A stretch of DNA of 40,771 bases, from NCBI GenBank assembly GCA_023435305.1, contig JAEYRV010000047.1, forward strand, positions 1-40,771, given 5' to 3'. Made by a program: the position numbers and the translations under genes. Under the pieces are notes generated by a model. It saw only the letters and a program-made list of their open reading frames with translations. It was not told the origin of the DNA and ran no database searches. Shown here in pieces: positions 26,139-34,529 of the stretch. This DNA comes from Bacillota bacterium (GTDB lineage: Bacteria > Bacillota > Clostridia > Acetivibrionales > DTU013). Position 1 is the first letter of the stretch. Each line of letters begins with the position of its first letter.

Positions 26139-28211
26139 CTATTGCATGGGCATACTGGTAATGACAATCCGACCGTCGGGATTCCTGTGTACGAAGACGT
26201 CATAGCCCTCAGGAGGCAGGCCCGCTATCGTGCCGGGCTGTATTTCCATGATTGGCAGCTCTCCTGAAAAATCGACCGTGAGTTCCCTATGATCATATCT
26301 GAGGGTGGATATGTCAAAAGCCCCTGTATCAGGGCCTTTGCCCGGATTGATATCCAGATAGGCTTTGTCAGTTATGCGATAAGATCCTGTCAGGGCCAGC
26401 GTAAAGCCATTGAGGATGATTTCCTTTCCCCCGTCGATCTCAAGTCCTGTCATATCAATGATCACATCACCGGTCAGCGTGACGGACGCATTGCCCGGAG
26501 TGGTTAAAGCATTGATCAGCCCGCTGTTGTCAGGCTTCATCACCGCACCGTCAGTTATCAGCCTGTCAAGAAGAGTTTTCTCGCTGTTCTTGAGTCTGGT
26601 CGAAAGCGCTGAATCGGAAACCAGCGCCACGTCGCCCCTGAGAAAATCTGACATGTTGACGCGGTGTGGCAGGAGTTCTATATCCATCGCCAGTTTCTCC
26701 GGCTCCTTCCATGAGAAATCGCCCCCGGCAGCGTCAGAGTATCCAAGCGCCCTCAAAGCGAAAGTCAGGTACATCTGACCGGTGGCCTCGCCGGTGCCAA
26801 ACTCAGTAGCAGAAATGCCATTAGTAAGCCCTTTTTCATATGCGTAGCCCACATACTTGTCAGCCCATCCTGGCACATCGGTGAATGTGTGCTTCCAGTC
26901 GCCGTTTTTCGCCTCATTGTCCTTGCCAAGCAGACGTATCAGCATGACCAGTGCCTCTACCCGTGAAGGCCTGCGGGTAAGGTCAAAGTTTGTGCTGCCG
27001 TCAGGATTCGTACCGACACCCTGGAACAATCCAAGTCCCTTGAGCCGCCGGGCTGTTATGGTCTCATGGATAAAATCACGCACCGGGGCTCCGCCGCCTG
27101 GGCCGCCGCCAGGACCCCCGCCGTGGTTTTCCAGCGCCGCAAGCTCCGGCAAACCCTCGGATCGGCCTTTGTGATCTATGCTGCCCAGCAGCCGAAGCGT
27201 TCCGTTTTCAGCGACTACACTGCTGTCCGTGCCGGAGGAAAACGCATCAGTGACAGTCACAACAGCGCCATTTTTGATCTTAAGATGGGCCTTACCCTGT
27301 ATATCCAGGCTTTTGAAGCTCATGTCATACATTATTTCCGGAGGCGCATAGTTGCCATTTGCACTCGGCTTGATAACAGCTTCTCCGCCGATACTTTTCA
27401 GACCTGATTCATGAGTGAGTGTGCCTTTGTTGACAAAGCTGTTCCTGACTACAAGTCCGCCGTTTTCTCTCACAGTTATGGATGAACCTTCGCTGACAGT
27501 AAGATCAGTGACATCCAGTATGGTACTCCAAAGAACAGCATGGCCGGTAAGTACACCGTTTCTGATCACACCATATCCATTCTCCTGCTCCATTTTCTTA
27601 TTAAAAGGCTTATAATTAACTTTTTTTACATCACCGCCATTAAGTACAACAACACCTTGCTCGTATTCAATACTGCCAAAATTACCGATCACGCTTCCGC
27701 CGTTGATATAGATTAGGCCGCCGCCTCTGATGCCGTTGCCCATGATGCCCTTGATGGTCCCGCCGTTAACGATCAATGTACTTTTATTGCTCCCGCCTTT
27801 TATACCGGTTATCCCGCCGATGATCGAACCGGGTCCGTTTATAACAAGCATTTTAGTTTCATTACCTTCTCCGCCGATACATATTGGTTCTCCCTGATCG
27901 CTGAACTCACCGCCGGTCATGTAATGATACTTTATCGTATGGCCGTTCAAATCAATGGTATAAATGCCATCGCCCAGATAAACACCAACATCACTATCGG
28001 CTGCATTTGCCCTGGTAAAGCTGATATCCTTCGTCAGCCTCACATGGGCTCCTGCATCATTTTCCAGCGCTGCTCGCAGCTGCTCTACAGTGGATACCTC
28101 AACGACCTTATCCGCAGCCTCAGCAGTTATCGGCAGCATCGGCAGCAAAACCAGCAGCATTACTGCACATAATATTACGGAACATATTCTTTTTTTCATC
28201 TTCAGGCACAT
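26139..28211 (-). CDS. Secreted beta-helix surface protein with SLH-like region
   Basis: 690 residues. ATG at 28211 with AGGAG five bases upstream; a second ATG at 28199 is too far from it. A signal peptide (about 1-33, ending TAEAA) precedes a right-handed parallel beta-helix-like region (about 40-360), seen from the repeated short strands and turns such as STLIVNGGTIKG, LIYINGGSVIG and VVVLNGGDVKK. A Gly/Pro hinge (GGGPGGGPGGGAP, about 362-375) leads to an SLH-like region (about 385-510: LGLFQGVGTNPDGSTNFDL, TFTDVPGWADKYVGYAYEKG, LTNGISATEFG). A further beta-rich domain closes the protein (about 575-690). Probably a wall-attached polysaccharide-binding or adhesin protein; no catalytic residues of a lyase can be pointed out. 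Two remnants of its 3' end occur elsewhere in the window. Confidence 0.8.
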   Translation of the reverse strand: MCLKMKKRICSVILCAVMLLVLLPMLPITAEAADKVVEVSTVEQLRAALENDAGAHVRLTKDISFTRANAADSDVGVYLGDGIYTIDLNGHTIKYHYMTGGEFSDQGEPICIGGEGNETKMLVINGPGSIIGGITGIKGGSNKSTLIVNGGTIKGIMGNGIRGGGLIYINGGSVIGNFGSIEYEQGVVVLNGGDVKKVNYKPFNKKMEQENGYGVIRNGVLTGHAVLWSTILDVTDLTVSEGSSITVRENGGLVVRNSFVNKGTLTHESGLKSIGGEAVIKPSANGNYAPPEIMYDMSFKSLDIQGKAHLKIKNGAVVTVTDAFSSGTDSSVVAENGTLRLLGSIDHKGRSEGLPELAALENHGGGPGGGPGGGAPVRDFIHETITARRLKGLGLFQGVGTNPDGSTNFDLTRRPSRVEALVMLIRLLGKDNEAKNGDWKHTFTDVPGWADKYVGYAYEKGLTNGISATEFGTGEATGQMYLTFALRALGYSDAAGGDFSWKEPEKLAMDIELLPHRVNMSDFLRGDVALVSDSALSTRLKNSEKTLLDRLITDGAVMKPDNSGLINALTTPGNASVTLTGDVIIDMTGLEIDGGKEIILNGFTLALTGSYRITDKAYLDINPGKGPDTGAFDISTLRYDHRELTVDFSGELPIMEIQPGTIAGLPPEGYDVFVHRNPDGRIVITSMPMQ

Positions 28212-28303
28212 CCTTTCTCCTCATAAAATCATCCAGGCTATAAGGGCGTGTTGATTGAAAATTACTTATATAGGGACTGTTCATCGCCACAACGCGACAC
28301 AGC

Positions 28304-28528
28304 TTACAAAAGAGTTTTTATCGCAAAAATAAGGCCTAGTACGATGATGATCAACAAAAGGAATACAGCGCCGCCGAGACAACCTCCGGGACGTCCATAT
28401 CTCCTTGGCGGCGGAGGCGGCCAGAACCCTCTTCTTCTTGGCGGCGGAGGCGGTCTGAACCCTCTTGGTCCGCGGCCGAATCTGCCCGGTCCTCCTGATC
28501 TTGGCCCTCTCGGTCCACCCACAGGCAT
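28304..28528 (-). CDS. Small Pro/Arg/Gly-rich single-pass membrane protein
   Basis: 74 residues. I chose the ATG at 28528 because GGGAGG lies eight bases upstream; an in-frame ATG at 28552 would put that site inside the gene. The N-terminal 45 residues are Gly/Pro/Arg-rich and contain an internal repeat (RGFRPPPPPRR and RGFWPPPPPRR). A Gly-Cys turn (GGCLGGA) is followed by one hydrophobic helix (about 52-70, FLLLIIIVLGLIFAI), giving a tail-anchored-like topology. No family recognised. It lies upstream of the beta-helix surface gene, on the same strand, 92 bases away. Confidence 0.6.
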   Translation of the reverse strand: MPVGGPRGPRSGGPGRFGRGPRGFRPPPPPRRRGFWPPPPPRRYGRPGGCLGGAVFLLLIIIVLGLIFAIKTLL

Positions 28529-28688
28529 AAAATCATCCTCCCTTGTTATCATAAAAATGTGTGCAGGTATGTCACTTGTTAGTCTTCACAGAATAAATAT
28601 ACGGCTGATAAATTTTATTTGTCTTTTTTGACATCGATATGTTTCTGTAACAGCATATCCAAAGCTTATGTCGAGTCGAGTCGAGCTG

Positions 28689-29360
28689 TTATGAGTTCTG
28701 CCACCTGTTTACTTCATCCTCAAGCCAGCTGCAGAGTTCATTCATTCCTTCACCGGTTTTTGCAGAGATAAGGAATATTTTTAGCTTAGGATTTCTCATA
28801 TGCGCATATTCCCTGACTTTTTCAACGTCAAAATCAAAGTATGGCATAACGTCGATCTTATTGATGATCATTGCGTCACATACCTCGAACATCGTAGGGT
28901 ACTTCAGCGGCTTGTCATGCCCCTCGGGGATGGAAAGTATCACTGCCTTTTTAACTGCGCCGGTGTCAAACTCCGCAGGGCATATAAGATTGCCGACATT
29001 TTCGAGCACTACAAGGTCCAGATCCTCCGTGCCGAATTCAGTGAGGCCTTGACGCACCATATTTGCGTCGAGATGGCACATGCCTCCGGTATGCAGTTGG
29101 ATCGAACGTGCGCCGGTCTCGGCGATGGCTTTGGCATCAACATCAGAATCGATATCCGCCTCCATTACACCGATCTTCATTTTTTCTTTCAGTCTTTCTA
29201 TAATGCCCTTCAGGGTCGATGTCTTTCCGCTTCCCGGCGAGGACATCAAATTCAGGAGAAATGTTTTCTGCTTTCTCAACTCTTCACGAAGAATATCGGC
29301 ATCCGCATTATTGTCGGCAAAAACGCTTTTCTTAACATCAATGATTCTGATCCTTTCCAT
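28689..29360 (-). CDS. hypB: Hydrogenase nickel incorporation GTPase HypB
   Basis: 223 residues. HypB is the SIMIBI-class GTPase that helps insert nickel into [NiFe]-hydrogenase large subunits with HypA. The P-loop SPGSGKTS (41-48), the metal-site pair Cys95-His96 in GGMCHLDAN, the ENVGNLICPAEFD block with Cys127 and the base-specificity motif NKID (167-170) are all present. It lacks the long His-rich N-terminus found in nickel-storing HypBs. It is the last gene of a three-gene operon, 54 bases after hypA. Cytoplasmic. Confidence 0.95.
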   Translation of the reverse strand: MERIRIIDVKKSVFADNNADADILREELRKQKTFLLNLMSSPGSGKTSTLKGIIERLKEKMKIGVMEADIDSDVDAKAIAETGARSIQLHTGGMCHLDANMVRQGLTEFGTEDLDLVVLENVGNLICPAEFDTGAVKKAVILSIPEGHDKPLKYPTMFEVCDAMIINKIDVMPYFDFDVEKVREYAHMRNPKLKIFLISAKTGEGMNELCSWLEDEVNRWQNS

Positions 29361-29414
29361 ATCCGTACCCTCGCTCCTCTATCTTCAGAGTATGACATTC
29401 TGACAGCAGGACTG

Positions 29415-29768
29415 TCATTCCTCGTCAACTGCTTCGATCTGCTTGATTATGATTTCATTGCCGGTCAGCAGGTATGTATTATCACTTTCACAATGCGGGC
29501 AGCTTTTCCCGTATTGTACAGTCTGATAGTTTTCACCGCAATCTTCACAATGCGTCAAGGCATCTATTTTTTCAATTATCAGAGCTGCATCTTTAAGCAC
29601 AGTTTCTTTTTTTACGGCCCATTTCCAGCAATCCTCAAAAAAATAGGGAATGACCGTAGAAACTTCGCCAAGCTCAACGACAACAGAGTTGATTCTCTTT
29701 ATTCTGTTCTCGGCTGCTATTCTGTTAACCTGATCAATACAGTGAAATACTACTCCCAGTTCATGCAT
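29415..29768 (-). CDS. hypA: Hydrogenase maturation nickel metallochaperone HypA
   Basis: 117 residues, the usual length. It starts MHE, whose amino-terminal Met-His-Glu binds nickel, and carries the structural zinc motif with two Cys pairs: Cys74/Cys77 (HCEDCG) and Cys90/Cys93 (SCPHCE). It works with HypB in nickel delivery. Its ATG overlaps the stop of the upstream flavoprotein gene by one base (TAATG), a clear sign of translational coupling. Confidence 0.95.
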   Translation of the reverse strand: MHELGVVFHCIDQVNRIAAENRIKRINSVVVELGEVSTVIPYFFEDCWKWAVKKETVLKDAALIIEKIDALTHCEDCGENYQTVQYGKSCPHCESDNTYLLTGNEIIIKQIEAVDEE

Positions 29769-32587
29769 TATTTTTTCTTCCCTTTGGTTACTATCTTTAC
29801 GGCGCGCTTTGCGGCATAAGGAAGTATGTATTTGAATTTATCTTCGGAGACGACCATTTTGCTTGCTTCGGGATGATCCCTGCGAAGACCGATAGCGTCG
29901 AACTTGCATTTTGTAGTGCATATACCACATCCGATACAGCGGTTCTGGTCGACCACGGTCACACCACATCCAAGGCATCTTGCGGTTTCCATCCTGACCT
30001 GCTCCTCCGTAAGGGTAGAGTGAGCATCGTGGAAGGATTTAAGATCAACATCAGTTCTTATGCCTTCCTCCTGTCTTCCTGCTGTATCATAGCTGTCGAA
30101 GCTTAAGTCATTCTTGTCGAGTTCGATAAACTCACGTCTGTTTCTGCCAATTGTCATATGACCATTCTGAACAAATCTGTGAAGCGATTCAGCCGCTTCG
30201 TAGCCTGCGGCGATCGCATCGATAGCAAACTTCGGACCTGTATAAACGTCACCGCCGACAAAAATATCCTCTTCTGCAGTCTGATATGTAAGCTTATCTG
30301 CCACAGGATAATTCCCGTGCCAGAATTCGACCATTGTACCTTCCAGAAGCTTGCCCCATTCAATTGCCTGGCCTATTGCATAGATGATCTTCGCAGCCGG
30401 TATGGTAATTGTGGTATCTTCATCATAGAGCGGTGAGAACTTGTTGTTTTCGTCAAATACCCTCGTACATTTCATAAATACTACGGCACTTGCTTTACCG
30501 TCCTCGACAATGATCTCCTTCGGTCCCCAGCCGCACTCAATAACTACGCCATCTTCCTTTGCTTCCGTGATTTCATCATCTGAAGCCGGCATAATATCTC
30601 TGCTTTCAAGGCAAACCATTGTAACCTTTTTGGCGCCGCTTCGGGCGCTGACCCTTGCGGCATCGATGGCAACATTGCCTCCGCCGATGACTATGGTTTC
30701 ATCATCAAAATGAAGAGCGCCGGAATTTGCCTCTTTCAGAAATTCCACAGCATTCGTAGTCCCTAAGGCGTTGTCATTGACGATCCCCGGATATTTGCCG
30801 CCCTGGCATCCTACGGCAATGTAGAAGGCCTTGTATCCGTCCTCGCGCAGTGATTGAATCGTCACGTCCTTACCTACTTCAATACCGGTACGGATCTCGA
30901 CGCCCATTTCTTTCATGATATCAATTTCCGCGTCAATAACGTCTTTTTCAAGTTTATATGATGGAACGCCATAGGTGAGCATACCGCCGGCTTTATCATT
31001 CTTTTCGAATACGGTCGGATAATACCCCATTTGTGCAAGGTAGAATGCACAGGAAAGACCTGCCGGGCCACCGCCGATTATTGCTATCTTTTCTTTCCAG
31101 CGGCCTCTGTTGGAGGCGACGACAATTTCGGGAACATACCTGTTTTCAGCATTCAGGTCCTGCGCGGCAATGAATTTCTTAACAGCATCGATTGAAACAG
31201 CCTTGTCTATTGTACCCCTCGTACAGTTATCCTCGCAGCGCTTGTTGCAGACCCTGCCGCATACAGCCGGGAACGGGTTTTCTTTCTTGATCAGTGCGAG
31301 AGCATCACGATACTTGCCCTTTGAAGCCATTTTAAGGTATCCCTGAACGGCAATGTGTGCGGGGCATGCCGTTTTACACGGAGCAGTGCCTGTCTCATGG
31401 CAGTTTATGCGGTTTTTGTCGCGGTAGTCCTCTTCCCATTTATCCTTTCCCCATTTTACATCATCGGGCAGCTCCTGCTTGGGATAGACAACCTCTGAAC
31501 CATCTTTTTTGCAAAGCTTCTGTCCAAGCTTTAGCGCTCCCGCCGGACAATACTCGACGCACTGGCCGCAGGCTACACATTTTGATTTATCAACATGCGC
31601 CCTGTAGGCCGAAGCCGACATATTAGGCGTATTGAAAAGCTGTGAGGTGCGAAGTGCATTGCATATTTGCACGTTGCAGTTACAGATGGCAAATATCTTG
31701 TTTTCACCGTCAATGTTGGTGATCTGATGAACAAAGCCGTTGTCCTCGGCTCTTTTAAGGATATCCATGGCCTGGTCGTAGGTTATATCGTGGCCTCTGC
31801 CTGTTTCACGGCAGTAGTCGGCCATATCTCCAACTCCGATGCACCATCCCTCATAATCGTCGGCACAGCCATCGTCAAGCTTTTTCCTACCGTAGCGGCA
31901 TGAGCATATGGAAGCGCCGATATGCCCCTCGTATTTTTTCAGCCAGTAAGAAATATGTTCGATATCGGCTGTTGTATTCTCCATCGATATTGCCTGCTCA
32001 ACAGGGATAACGTGCATGCCGACCCCGGCGCCTCCCGGAGGCACCATCTGCGTAATACCCGCAAGCGGCAGGAAAGTCATGCGTTCAAAGAACATGGCAA
32101 GCTCGGGATGCTTGTCCATAAGTTTTGTATTCATGTTTGTATATTCGGCTGAGCCGGGAACAAAAAGAGGTACCCAGTAATGACGTTCTTCCCTTATGTA
32201 CTGTGTTCCGGGGATAGGACCATCCTTTGTATATTTGTCGCCATAGTCATATTCGAGCATGCCTAAAAATGCAAGCTTATCTATGATGCCATCGGCAGTT
32301 TCCTTCGTCATGCCAAGCTTCGTGCATTTTGCGATCATTTCTGGATACGTATATTTCACCCGCGTCTTCATCTCAAGAAGCAGGTCAAGAGAATTATCCC
32401 TTTCACTTTCGGTCAGTTCATCTTCAAAAATACATGCGAAGCCCCAATATTCCGGGTCTTTTGTTGTAATACCCTTGAGCTTTCCTTCTACTCTGTCTGT
32501 TACTCGTCTTACAAATTTAAGCAGCTTCGGATTGGGATCCTTGTCATTGATATGTTTGGGAATGTATTTGGCGCTCATTTCCGGCAT
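29768..32587 (-). CDS. Large FAD/iron-sulfur oxidoreductase (glutamate-synthase-beta-like)
   Basis: 939 residues; AGGAGGT eight bases before ATG 32587. An N-terminal region of about 330 residues holds a winged-helix-like part (about 75-115, YTYPEMIAKCTKLGMTKETA) and extra Cys clusters (Cys228, 230, 241, 249, 259; 302, 304, 309). Then come a 4Fe-4S motif CVACGQCVEYCP (337-348), a GltD-type Fe-S domain (Cys404, 408 and 443-455), an FAD-binding GGGPAG (505-510) and an NAD(P)-binding GGGNVAID (635-642). A C-terminal ferredoxin-like motif (CIGCGICTTKC, near 890) closes it. It should move electrons between NAD(P)H and iron-sulfur partners; the partner is unknown. Being first in an operon with hypA and hypB, it is probably tied to hydrogen or nickel metabolism. 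Confidence 0.85.
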   Translation of the reverse strand: MPEMSAKYIPKHINDKDPNPKLLKFVRRVTDRVEGKLKGITTKDPEYWGFACIFEDELTESERDNSLDLLLEMKTRVKYTYPEMIAKCTKLGMTKETADGIIDKLAFLGMLEYDYGDKYTKDGPIPGTQYIREERHYWVPLFVPGSAEYTNMNTKLMDKHPELAMFFERMTFLPLAGITQMVPPGGAGVGMHVIPVEQAISMENTTADIEHISYWLKKYEGHIGASICSCRYGRKKLDDGCADDYEGWCIGVGDMADYCRETGRGHDITYDQAMDILKRAEDNGFVHQITNIDGENKIFAICNCNVQICNALRTSQLFNTPNMSASAYRAHVDKSKCVACGQCVEYCPAGALKLGQKLCKKDGSEVVYPKQELPDDVKWGKDKWEEDYRDKNRINCHETGTAPCKTACPAHIAVQGYLKMASKGKYRDALALIKKENPFPAVCGRVCNKRCEDNCTRGTIDKAVSIDAVKKFIAAQDLNAENRYVPEIVVASNRGRWKEKIAIIGGGPAGLSCAFYLAQMGYYPTVFEKNDKAGGMLTYGVPSYKLEKDVIDAEIDIMKEMGVEIRTGIEVGKDVTIQSLREDGYKAFYIAVGCQGGKYPGIVNDNALGTTNAVEFLKEANSGALHFDDETIVIGGGNVAIDAARVSARSGAKKVTMVCLESRDIMPASDDEITEAKEDGVVIECGWGPKEIIVEDGKASAVVFMKCTRVFDENNKFSPLYDEDTTITIPAAKIIYAIGQAIEWGKLLEGTMVEFWHGNYPVADKLTYQTAEEDIFVGGDVYTGPKFAIDAIAAGYEAAESLHRFVQNGHMTIGRNRREFIELDKNDLSFDSYDTAGRQEEGIRTDVDLKSFHDAHSTLTEEQVRMETARCLGCGVTVVDQNRCIGCGICTTKCKFDAIGLRRDHPEASKMVVSEDKFKYILPYAAKRAVKIVTKGKKK

Positions 32588-32635
32588 TACAGTACCTCCT
32601 GACTGTTTTATGATCCTTTTTCATTGGATAATTTA

Positions 32636-32641
32636 ATTATA
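32636..32641 (-). promoter_or_regulatory. -10 element of the flavoprotein-hypA-hypB operon
   Basis: A perfect TATAAT on the minus strand, 49 bases before the start at 32587. The best -35 candidate is TTGTCC with a long 19-base spacer, so strength is uncertain. Confidence 0.45.
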
Positions 32642-32701
32642 CCACAATTATCGTAAACCTGGACAATTGAGCTGGTACATACCCCCGAGCAGGAACATCA
32701 T

Positions 32702-33292
32702 TTATAACACAGGCACCTGTATGCCGACACTGAACCCTATTATTATCAGGACGATAAACACAAGAGCAGAAATCGTTGTGATAACAATTATCTCACGCAG
32801 TGTCGAATCTATCACAAATCTCATGAACATGAAGTAGATTATCGCCTTCCATACAAGAAACATGATGAACAATGTACATATGATGAAAGCTGCAAATCCG
32901 CTTCCATTATTAACTCCCGGCATTATACGAAGAAGATTGTATAAGACTACACACAAGAGGATTGGTATATAACTGAGACCTCATACAGAAACCACCTGTC
33001 TAAAGCCGAGGCCTTTGTTGAAAGCCTTCGCCGCCAACCAGAACAGGGCGCACACAGCCAGCCAGGTAATGATCGACACGGCTAACCCAATTAACGTACT
33101 GTCAATGTCCAGGATTATTTCATATTTGTCTCTGTTTACATAAAAATATAAAACAGGAGCAACTACCGTTTCAAGTATCACAGTCACTAAAACCGTAACA
33201 ACTGATGCCTGAAGTCTGCCTTTAGCATTATCCCTGTTAAAAACTCCGAGCGGAGCAAAGATTGATTTATATAATACATTCAGCATATCCAT
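32702..33292 (-). pseudogene. Yip1-family membrane protein gene interrupted by in-frame TGA
   Basis: From ATG 33292 (AGGCGGTGA upstream) the frame reads MDMLNVLYKSIFAPLGVF ... GLGFRQVVSV, then TGA at 32981-32983, then GLSYIPILLCVVLYNLLRIM in the same frame to 32702. Joined, this is about 196 residues with five hydrophobic helices and the F...QV(V/L)SVxGLSYIP pattern of the bacterial Yip1 domain. A Trp (TGG) at the stop fits the family, so one G-to-A change explains the break. Nothing else in the frame is damaged. Taken alone, the 3' part would need a TTG start at 32956 with no ribosome binding site. Confidence 0.8.
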
Positions 33293-33300
33293 TTCACCGC

Positions 33301-33436
33301 CTATCGAATAATACCAACTAAAAGTTTTGCAAACCCGTTGCCCAGAACCACCCATAGAAAGCCTGATGTGAGGATGGCTGCAGCACATGCAGCCCTTAAC
33401 GGCTTCTCAAAAATGAACCTTTCAAAGGGTGTCAAT
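33301..33436 (-). pseudogene. C-terminal fragment of a membrane protein gene
   Basis: The minus strand reads VLTPFERFIFEKPLRAACAA, then AILTSGFLWVVLGNGFAKLL and VGIIR, then TAG at 33301-33303. One hydrophobic helix, typical of the end of a permease. It has no start; just upstream, in another frame, is the ABC ATPase fragment. It lies nine bases ahead of the Yip1-like gene. Family not identified. Confidence 0.5.
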
Positions 33437-33547
33437 ACAGGCCCCGTTTTTTCCGATAAATCCGAATATTTCTCCCGGCTTCACAGATATGGACAAATCG
33501 TTCACCATATTAGTTACATGAAATGAAAATACACTCAGAGCCATCAT
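33422..33547 (-). pseudogene. 5' fragment of an ABC transporter ATPase gene
   Basis: The translation includes MVNDLSISVKPGEIFGFIGK and NGACIDTL, then TGA. This is the start of an ABC ATPase up to the Walker A motif: the family norm GEIFGFIGxNGAGKTT is recognisable, but GKTT has been replaced by CIDTL at the break. About 40 codons remain. The downstream sequence switches to a membrane-protein tail, so this is a deletion junction. Confidence 0.65.
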
Positions 33548-33566
33548 CTCTTGAAAGGCCATCAGT

Positions 33567-33694
33567 GATCGTTATGGGGGTCAGGCTTGAATATCGTTGG
33601 GGGTCAGGCTTGAATAATTCCTTTATTCACTTGAGTGAATAAAGGAATTATTCAAGCCTGACCCCATAACGATATTCAAGCCTGACCCCCAACC
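33567..33694. repeat. Long REP/REPIN-type palindrome
   Basis: An almost perfect inverted repeat with arms of about 62 bases around a 2-base loop at 33632-33633. Each arm carries two copies of GGGGTCAGGCTTGAATA (left arm near 33577 and 33599; mirrored on the right at about 33651-33692). Such GGGGTCAGG-headed hairpins are typical of REP elements mobilised by REP-associated tyrosine transposases. The inner segment, AATAATTCCTTTATTCACT and its complement, is a perfect stem. It could also act as a terminator for the operon ending at 33706, transcribed on the minus strand. Confidence 0.75.
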
Positions 33695-33705
33695 TCTACC
33701 AACCT

Positions 33706-34524
33706 TTAGAACTTACCGCTGGAGCCTCCATGGGATCTTCCCGAAGAAGATGTATGAGTACTGGAGCCGCCCTGGCTGTCTTTCGGCTTTGCTTTTTTGG
33801 TCACCACACTATAAAGATACAGGTCCTTGTTTGCAAAGGGTGACATAGCTGTGCTTACCAGGTAACTGCTTGCCACTCTTTGTTTTGCTACTGATTTAAG
33901 GTCGCTTCTCATTACCCCTGTAACTATCAGGGCAATCAATGCTCCCCCAAGGATGGAAATCAGTATCCAAACAGGTGATAACGGCTTTTTAGGCAAGTTG
34001 TTTACATCATAGGGTGCACCTGTTTTTGCCTGGGTTATAAACTGATCTGCCAAGTCTGCAAACTTAACAAATCCCTCATAGTAATCCCCATCGCTTATAT
34101 GCCCCAGGAAATTTTCCACCATATACTTCTGACCTGCATCCGTAAATACAGTGATACCATAGCCATGGGTAGATATGGCCCAATCTCTTTCTTCCATTGA
34201 CAGAAGCAGGAGTATGCCATCATAATTGGGTCCCATTCCAAAACCGTTGTAGTCAAAAGTATCATCTGCAAATTGGGTTGCTGTATAGCCCTCCAAGGAA
34301 TCCGCCGTAATAATGATCACGTCAAGATTTTGTCTCTCGGATACTTCGTCCAGTTTCTGATTAAGACTTACAGCCTGTTCATCTGTCAACAGACCGGCGG
34401 CATCCACCAATCTTGGCAGCTGCCTTTCACTTGGGATGAATTCTCCTCCATATACTGACAAAGGCATGAGAGATACAAGGAGAAGTATTATCAATAATAA
34501 ATTAAATCCTTTTTTCATCTTCAT
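33706..34524 (-). CDS. TPM-domain membrane protein (YgcG/YdjH-like)
   Basis: 272 residues. A signal peptide (about 1-26) is followed by a TPM domain (about 38-170) with LVDAAGLLTDEQAVSLNQKL, VIIITADSLEG and LLLLSMEERDWAIST, then one membrane helix (about 185-205) and a Ser/Gly/His-rich tail (HTSSSGRSHGGSSGKF). The architecture is that of YgcG-type proteins. In Bacillus subtilis the counterpart, YdjH, sits with YdjG and YdjI next to pspA. It is the third gene of the operon, five bases after the zinc-ribbon gene. Confidence 0.8.
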   Translation of the reverse strand: MKMKKGFNLLLIILLLVSLMPLSVYGGEFIPSERQLPRLVDAAGLLTDEQAVSLNQKLDEVSERQNLDVIIITADSLEGYTATQFADDTFDYNGFGMGPNYDGILLLLSMEERDWAISTHGYGITVFTDAGQKYMVENFLGHISDGDYYEGFVKFADLADQFITQAKTGAPYDVNNLPKKPLSPVWILISILGGALIALIVTGVMRSDLKSVAKQRVASSYLVSTAMSPFANKDLYLYSVVTKKAKPKDSQGGSSTHTSSSGRSHGGSSGKF

Positions 34525-34529
34525 ACCTC

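Noticed and set aside
24391..28211. Diversity-generating retroelement explaining the duplicated 3' ends
   Set aside because: No reverse transcriptase in the window, and the differences between copies are not confined to adenines.
28670..28685. Short GTCGA tandem repeat downstream of hypB
   Set aside because: Only three 5-bp units; too short to interpret.
28800..29819. Plus-strand 339-codon frame
   Set aside because: It is antisense to hypB and hypA, whose protein families are unmistakable; it has no ribosome binding site.
32981..32983. Selenocysteine or TGA-as-Trp recoding in the Yip1-like gene
   Set aside because: Other genes here stop at TGA and use TGG for Trp, and no selenocysteine insertion hairpin or redox context is seen. 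A nonsense mutation is simpler.
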